Below, one piece after another: positions 45,514-48,975 of a DNA stretch of 48,975 nucleotides. Positions within the stretch are counted from its first letter, which is position 1, and each line of letters begins with the position of its first letter. The position numbers were made by a program, and so were the translations under genes. The notes under the pieces are model-generated. The model did not search any database. It saw nothing but the letters and a program-made list of their open reading frames with translations, and was not told the origin of the DNA. This DNA comes from Armatimonadota bacterium (lineage in GTDB: Bacteria; Armatimonadota; UBA5829): positions 1 through 48,975 of the forward strand of contig JAAYKE010000139.1 in assembly GCA_012522575.1 (NCBI GenBank), written 5' to 3'.

Positions 45514-45526
45514 TTCGGAGTCCGAA
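45514..45526. promoter_or_regulatory. Candidate operator palindrome upstream of recA
   Basis: TTCGGAGTCCGAA is a perfect 6-1-6 inverted repeat, 23 bp before the recA start codon. It is not the Gram-positive GAAC-N4-GTTC or the proteobacterial CTGT-N8-ACAG box. LexA sites vary between phyla, so a role is possible but unproven. Confidence 0.3.
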
Positions 45527-45586
45527 GTCCGACCCTGGTTATGTATCGCTATTGACGAGCCAATCAACTCATATACTTACTGCCGG

Positions 45587-46162
45587 TTAAGCCAGTTTAT
45601 GCACGCTCAGAGGAGTATAGATCGGCCCGCCCGACCGCAGCACGCTCTCCATTATCGTGATGCGATCGACACGCTGCACGCCGATATCCTCAGAATCTAT
45701 CTCGGGCAGCCCTTCGACAAGTCCCGGCGTCGGCTTTGATTCTCTAACTCTGCCGATGGTGATATGCGAGCGAAACGGCTTTTGTTCTTTTTCGAAGCCT
45801 TCGCGCGCCATAGCCTCTTCGATAGAGCCTGCCAGATCGACCAGTTGCTGACAGCCTTCTTTCACGCCGACCCATATCACCCTTGGCCGCCTCGGAGTCG
45901 GGAAGACGCCCATCCCCGATATATTCAGATCAAATGCCGTTATGCCGGAAGCCGCTTGATCGACTGCGGACTGTACAACAGCGAGTTTGCCGGGCGTGAC
46001 ATCGCCCAAAAACTTTAATGTGACGTGGAAATTGCCGGGTTGAACCCACTTCACATTGGAAGCGAGCTTCTTGGCGTGCTCCTGCGCTTCGGAGATCCTG
46101 TCACGAATCCCTTCATCCAGGCAGATCGCCACAAATGTGCGGATAACCTTATGGTTTCCCAT
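45587..46162 (-). CDS. thpR: RNA 2',3'-cyclic phosphodiesterase (ThpR/LigT)
   Basis: 2H-family phosphoesterase. 191 residues with the two HxT motifs in FHVTLKFLG and RSHITIGRV. FPTPRRPRVIWVGVKE and the closing GPIYTPLSVHKL are typical. It hydrolyses 2',3'-cyclic phosphates on RNA or nucleotides. I chose the ATG at 46162; a TTG at 46177 is also possible and neither has a strong ribosome site. It lies between cinA and recA. Confidence 0.93.
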   Translation of the reverse strand: MGNHKVIRTFVAICLDEGIRDRISEAQEHAKKLASNVKWVQPGNFHVTLKFLGDVTPGKLAVVQSAVDQAASGITAFDLNISGMGVFPTPRRPRVIWVGVKEGCQQLVDLAGSIEEAMAREGFEKEQKPFRSHITIGRVRESKPTPGLVEGLPEIDSEDIGVQRVDRITIMESVLRSGGPIYTPLSVHKLA

Positions 46163-46202
46163 TGTAAAGTGGCCCAAAGCCGGGTCGTTTGAACAAGCGG
46201 AT

Positions 46203-47438
46203 CTACAACAAATGCATCCTGAGCATATTCAACGCCGCCTGTGACGCCCTCAGCTTAATATCCAACCGGTTACCCGAGAACCGGTGTTCAAAGACGATAG
46301 TTTTGCCAGCCGCGCTCAAAGCCATATACACCAAACCCACAGGCTTTTCGGCTGTGCCTCCGGTCGGCCCCGCGATCCCCGTCACCGCGATCGCGATATC
46401 CGTTCCCGAAACTCTTCTGGCGCATTCGGCCATCGCGCAAGCCACCTGCTCGCTTACCGCGCCATTGTCTATTATTAATTGCTCGTCGACACCCAAAATA
46501 TCCTTCTTTGCCGAGTTGCTATACGTCACAAAACCCGCCATCAACGTCGCCGAGCTTCCCGAAACATCGGTAATTCTGTCGGAAATCAATCCGCCGGTGC
46601 AGCTTTCGGCAAGGGCGAGGGTCAATTTGCGCTGTGTCAGCAACTGCACCACTACTTTTTCGAGCGTTTCATCGTCGCGCCCAAAAATGCTGTCCCCCAA
46701 AATTGCCGACAGTTTGGCGTCCATTTCCGCTATCATAGCATCTGCCAGGTCGGCGCTTTCGGCTTTTGCAGTAATTCGGAGGTGAACTTCTCCGGCGCTG
46801 GCAAGCGGCGCAACCGTGGGGTTTGATCCATCGAGCAAATCGCCAACCATTTCGGCCACGCTCGACTCACCCAAGCCCGCTATTCTGAGTATCCTGGAGC
46901 GGATGACGCTTTTTATCTCGCCGACACACCCGCGCAAATACTCCACCACCTGCGAATCGACCATCTCGATGAACTCTCTCGGAGGGCCGGGCAAAACAAT
47001 CACGACTTTGCCCGCCGACTCGAATGCCGCACCGGGAGCAGTGCCGAGAGGGTTGTGAAGCGCCTTGCCGTGCACCGGAATCATAGCCTGCTTGAGGTTG
47101 GATTCCGGCATATCGATGCCGCGCGCCGCAAAAAATGAGCGCATACGCTGTGCGGATTCTTCGTGAAGAGCCATTTCATCGCCTAGCACCGCAGCGACGG
47201 TCTCTTTGGTCAAATCGTCTATCGTCGGCCCAAGTCCGCCGATGGTGAAGACTATGTCAGCGCGTGTGAGAGCCAGTTGCAACGCCTCGGCAAGACGAGA
47301 TTCGTTGTCCCCTACGGTTACGCGATAGTGCAGGTCAATTCCGAACTGCGGCAACAGTTTTGATAAATATGCCGCATCCGTATCAACGGTCTGTCCCAGT
47401 AACAACTCTGTCCCGACCGAAATAATCTCCGCCCGCAC
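46203..47438 (-). CDS. cinA: CinA-like protein (competence/damage-inducible, nicotinamide nucleotide repair)
   Basis: 411 residues. The N-terminal MoCF/MPT-binding domain has ISVGTELLLGQTVDTDA, FTIGGLGPTIDDLTKE and VVIVLPGPPREF. The C-terminal domain carries LAESCTGGLISDRITDVSGS and VTGIAGPTGGTAEKPVG, the nicotinamide-nucleotide amidase part. CinA acts in pyridine-nucleotide salvage and, in some bacteria, is induced with recA. The GTG at 47438 follows GGGGGAG at 5-6 nt and gives the family length; 32 further upstream codons are open but lack support. First gene of the block that leads to ymdB. Confidence 0.96.
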   Translation of the reverse strand: MRAEIISVGTELLLGQTVDTDAAYLSKLLPQFGIDLHYRVTVGDNESRLAEALQLALTRADIVFTIGGLGPTIDDLTKETVAAVLGDEMALHEESAQRMRSFFAARGIDMPESNLKQAMIPVHGKALHNPLGTAPGAAFESAGKVVIVLPGPPREFIEMVDSQVVEYLRGCVGEIKSVIRSRILRIAGLGESSVAEMVGDLLDGSNPTVAPLASAGEVHLRITAKAESADLADAMIAEMDAKLSAILGDSIFGRDDETLEKVVVQLLTQRKLTLALAESCTGGLISDRITDVSGSSATLMAGFVTYSNSAKKDILGVDEQLIIDNGAVSEQVACAMAECARRVSGTDIAIAVTGIAGPTGGTAEKPVGLVYMALSAAGKTIVFEHRFSGNRLDIKLRASQAALNMLRMHLL

Positions 47439-47778
47439 CTCTACTCCCCCTATTACTAATATTATTATAGCTGATGCCCTATGCGATGAGCAAGGAAAGT
47501 TGCAAAAGGGGTATAAGCTCACGAAGATGAGCATTCTTCACTGCGTGGCAATTGCCGTCTTTGTGTTGGCCTAGATTATCATTTGACTGCGGGCAGCGAT
47601 TGCTGGCCGCTAGCTCACGTCCGCAATGTTGCAACTGCCATCTACCTCGTCGCAACCCAGGGACCGATGCTATGAGTTTCCTTGAAACGGCCAATCATCT
47701 CATGTGCCGATAGTCGTTCGGTCAGACCATTGGGTGCATCTATTCTGACCTGACCTCTCTAGGTATCCAACACAGTAG
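47439..47778. other. Intergenic region between cinA and the DUF262/DUF1524 gene
   Basis: I see no complete gene, terminator or repeat. The middle (about 47570-47690) has a composition unlike the flanks and could be a remnant of a lost gene, but no frame is convincing. Confidence 0.4.
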
Positions 47779-48975
47779 TTAGACCGGTATCCCAACTGCG
47801 GCTGTCTCCTCCGCAGCCATTATTTCTCGCCGCACGTAAGCCTTGAATTCATCTACATCCGTAAAGTAGCGAAAGCCCGCTTTGTTGGCGGCATCCTCCG
47901 TTTCTTGGCCTTCGTTGATCAGCAACGCGACTGGCTGGCTGAGGCCCTCCTGGAGTCCGTTAGGCCAAGCGAGGTCTAGAACTGCAAGTTGCTGCCCAGT
48001 CTCAGGGTCTGTCAGGTCATAGACTATCTCGCCCTCCGGCAGCCCCTGCTTCGTAACCCAGTCAACACAATCGAATATTGCTTGTTCTTCGTCTTCCACC
48101 ACTGGCCTATCGCGTGTGGAATCTACGGCTCTTTCCATTACCGCAGTAGCAACTGCGGTCTCCGGCATCGTTCCAGAGAACAAGCTATCGAGAAACTCAT
48201 TGGCGGCATCCGCAAGTAGCTCGCGCCGTGCGGCAAGGAAATCCAGATAACGGTCTATCTGCCAAAGACCTCTGTCCATAGGAATCCATTGCGACGCGAG
48301 TGCACCTGGGTTTCTTCGCTCGACTTCCTCGAAATAATCCTCTGGCAGCTTATCCCCTATGCCGAGGTTGCTGTCCTGAGTTTGGAAGCAGAAGTTCGCT
48401 ACGGCGTTCACATCCCCGCGAGAATGGCCGCGTTTGTAAAGCTGCGCCTTGGGGAATATGTGGTGCACGTGCAGACTGCTGAACTTACCCAGCAAATTCG
48501 CGGAAAGCTCAAGCCCTGAGTCCCAATCTCTGGCTCCGTACACACGGGTCAGCATGTAAAGCAGGGGGTAGAACCTGGCTCCAAGGCTAGATCCTGAGAA
48601 ATCAACAGGACTGATACGCAGGTCGCCGCGATTCTTACGCAAGCCGTTGATAAGGGCGTCAAGACCGCCGGTTTCAATGAGGTCGAGGTCTTGATTGAGA
48701 ATGGTCTCCGTTGAACCAGCATAACGCCCCCACAAGAGCGTGTGTACGTACCAGTAGAGCAGTCTATCCCGGTCATGGTGATCTCCGACGCTACCTCCGC
48801 GCTCAGCGACGTAGCGCGCCAGCAGTGGCAAGCTGCCTTTGCTCCCAAGAACTCTATCGTGATCAAGCCCCAGACGTCCTGAGATCATGTTGATGATCAC
48901 GTCAACTGCCTTCTCGGCCCGCTTGAGACCGTCGGCTATCTCGGGGGTTCCAGTATCTTTGAGAGCAGAGAAGAG
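47779..48975 (-). CDS. DUF262/DUF1524 (GmrSD-like) nuclease, C-terminal part, cut by the window end
   Basis: The frame is open to the window edge (399 residues seen) and continues beyond it, so the GTG at 48900 is not the real start. Residues about 155-230 form the DUF1524 HNH-like domain with VHHIFPKAQLYKRG. The preceding region (LFSALKDTGTPEIADGLKRA onward) looks like the helical end of a DUF262 protein, whose ParB-like nucleotide-binding domain would lie outside the window. An acidic tail of about 110 residues follows the DUF1524 domain. Related GmrSD proteins restrict modified phage DNA. Likely an anti-phage gene; it is the only visible defence-type gene here. Confidence 0.82.
   Translation of the reverse strand, partial: LFSALKDTGTPEIADGLKRAEKAVDVIINMISGRLGLDHDRVLGSKGSLPLLARYVAERGGSVGDHHDRDRLLYWYVHTLLWGRYAGSTETILNQDLDLIETGGLDALINGLRKNRGDLRISPVDFSGSSLGARFYPLLYMLTRVYGARDWDSGLELSANLLGKFSSLHVHHIFPKAQLYKRGHSRGDVNAVANFCFQTQDSNLGIGDKLPEDYFEEVERRNPGALASQWIPMDRGLWQIDRYLDFLAARRELLADAANEFLDSLFSGTMPETAVATAVMERAVDSTRDRPVVEDEEQAIFDCVDWVTKQGLPEGEIVYDLTDPETGQQLAVLDLAWPNGLQEGLSQPVALLINEGQETEDAANKAGFRYFTDVDEFKAYVRREIMAAEETAAVGIPV

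Noticed and set aside
47570-47690. Remnant gene between cinA and the nuclease gene
   Set aside because: No frame gives a recognisable protein fragment; only composition hints at it.

Overview
The window is bacterial chromosome of moderately high GC with dense genes on both strands. It shows no transposase, integrase or CRISPR array. The mix points to a heterotrophic, diderm-like environmental bacterium: many secreted glycan-active proteins, a Tad/Flp pilus operon with a secretin, a Lar nickel-cofactor operon, and a cinA-thpR-recA-recX-rny-ymdB block. My best guess is Armatimonadota or a related lineage; this is inference from gene content, not a marker-gene placement.

Layout. 1-230: window edge with a dispersed repeat, a heptanucleotide array and a hairpin. 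231-3080 (-): GH38 alpha-mannosidase. 3127-3312: back-to-back promoters, a palindromic operator candidate and an attenuator-like leader. 3313-6246 (+): larE, larB and larC for the nickel-pincer cofactor. 6271-9189 (+): a large secreted protein of unknown family. 9594-17801 (-): two large secreted proteins sharing an unrecognised C-terminal domain of about 240-256 residues, each preceded by a long, apparently structured 5' leader. 18084-27743 (-): a Tad pilus operon (prepilin peptidase, Flp pilin, TadE, TadG-like, CpaB, CpaC, CpaE, CpaF, TadB, TadC) with a strong promoter at 27789-27817. 28092-31621 (-): an organophosphate transporter and two paralogous secreted glycerophosphodiester phosphodiesterases. 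31815-35156 (+): isocitrate dehydrogenase and a DUF6259-like secreted glycosidase-type protein. 35445-38597 (-): a Gfo/Idh/MocA oxidoreductase and a glycosidase-like gene split by an in-frame amber codon. 38750-38914 (+): tRNA-Arg and tRNA-His. 38959-40756 (-): UbiA-family prenyltransferase and a PKD-domain lipid-anchored or secreted protein. 41197-47438 (-): ymdB, rny, recX, recA, thpR, cinA. 47779 to the window end (-): C-terminal part of a DUF262/DUF1524 (GmrSD-like) defence-type nuclease.

How the genes work together. The mannosidase, the DUF6259-like protein, the split glycosidase and the Gfo/Idh enzyme fit polysaccharide scavenging. The GDPD pair with its transporter fits phospholipid head-group scavenging. 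The Tad operon and the two cysteine-rich surface proteins fit adhesion. The last block is DNA repair and RNA turnover.

The least explained parts are the shared C-terminal domain of the two giant secreted proteins, the roughly 106-nt structured RNA that starts three bases after a promoter at 15356-15384, the leader before larE, and a family of modular intergenic repeats (two nearly identical 286-bp copies plus three partial ones) accompanied by heptanucleotide arrays.
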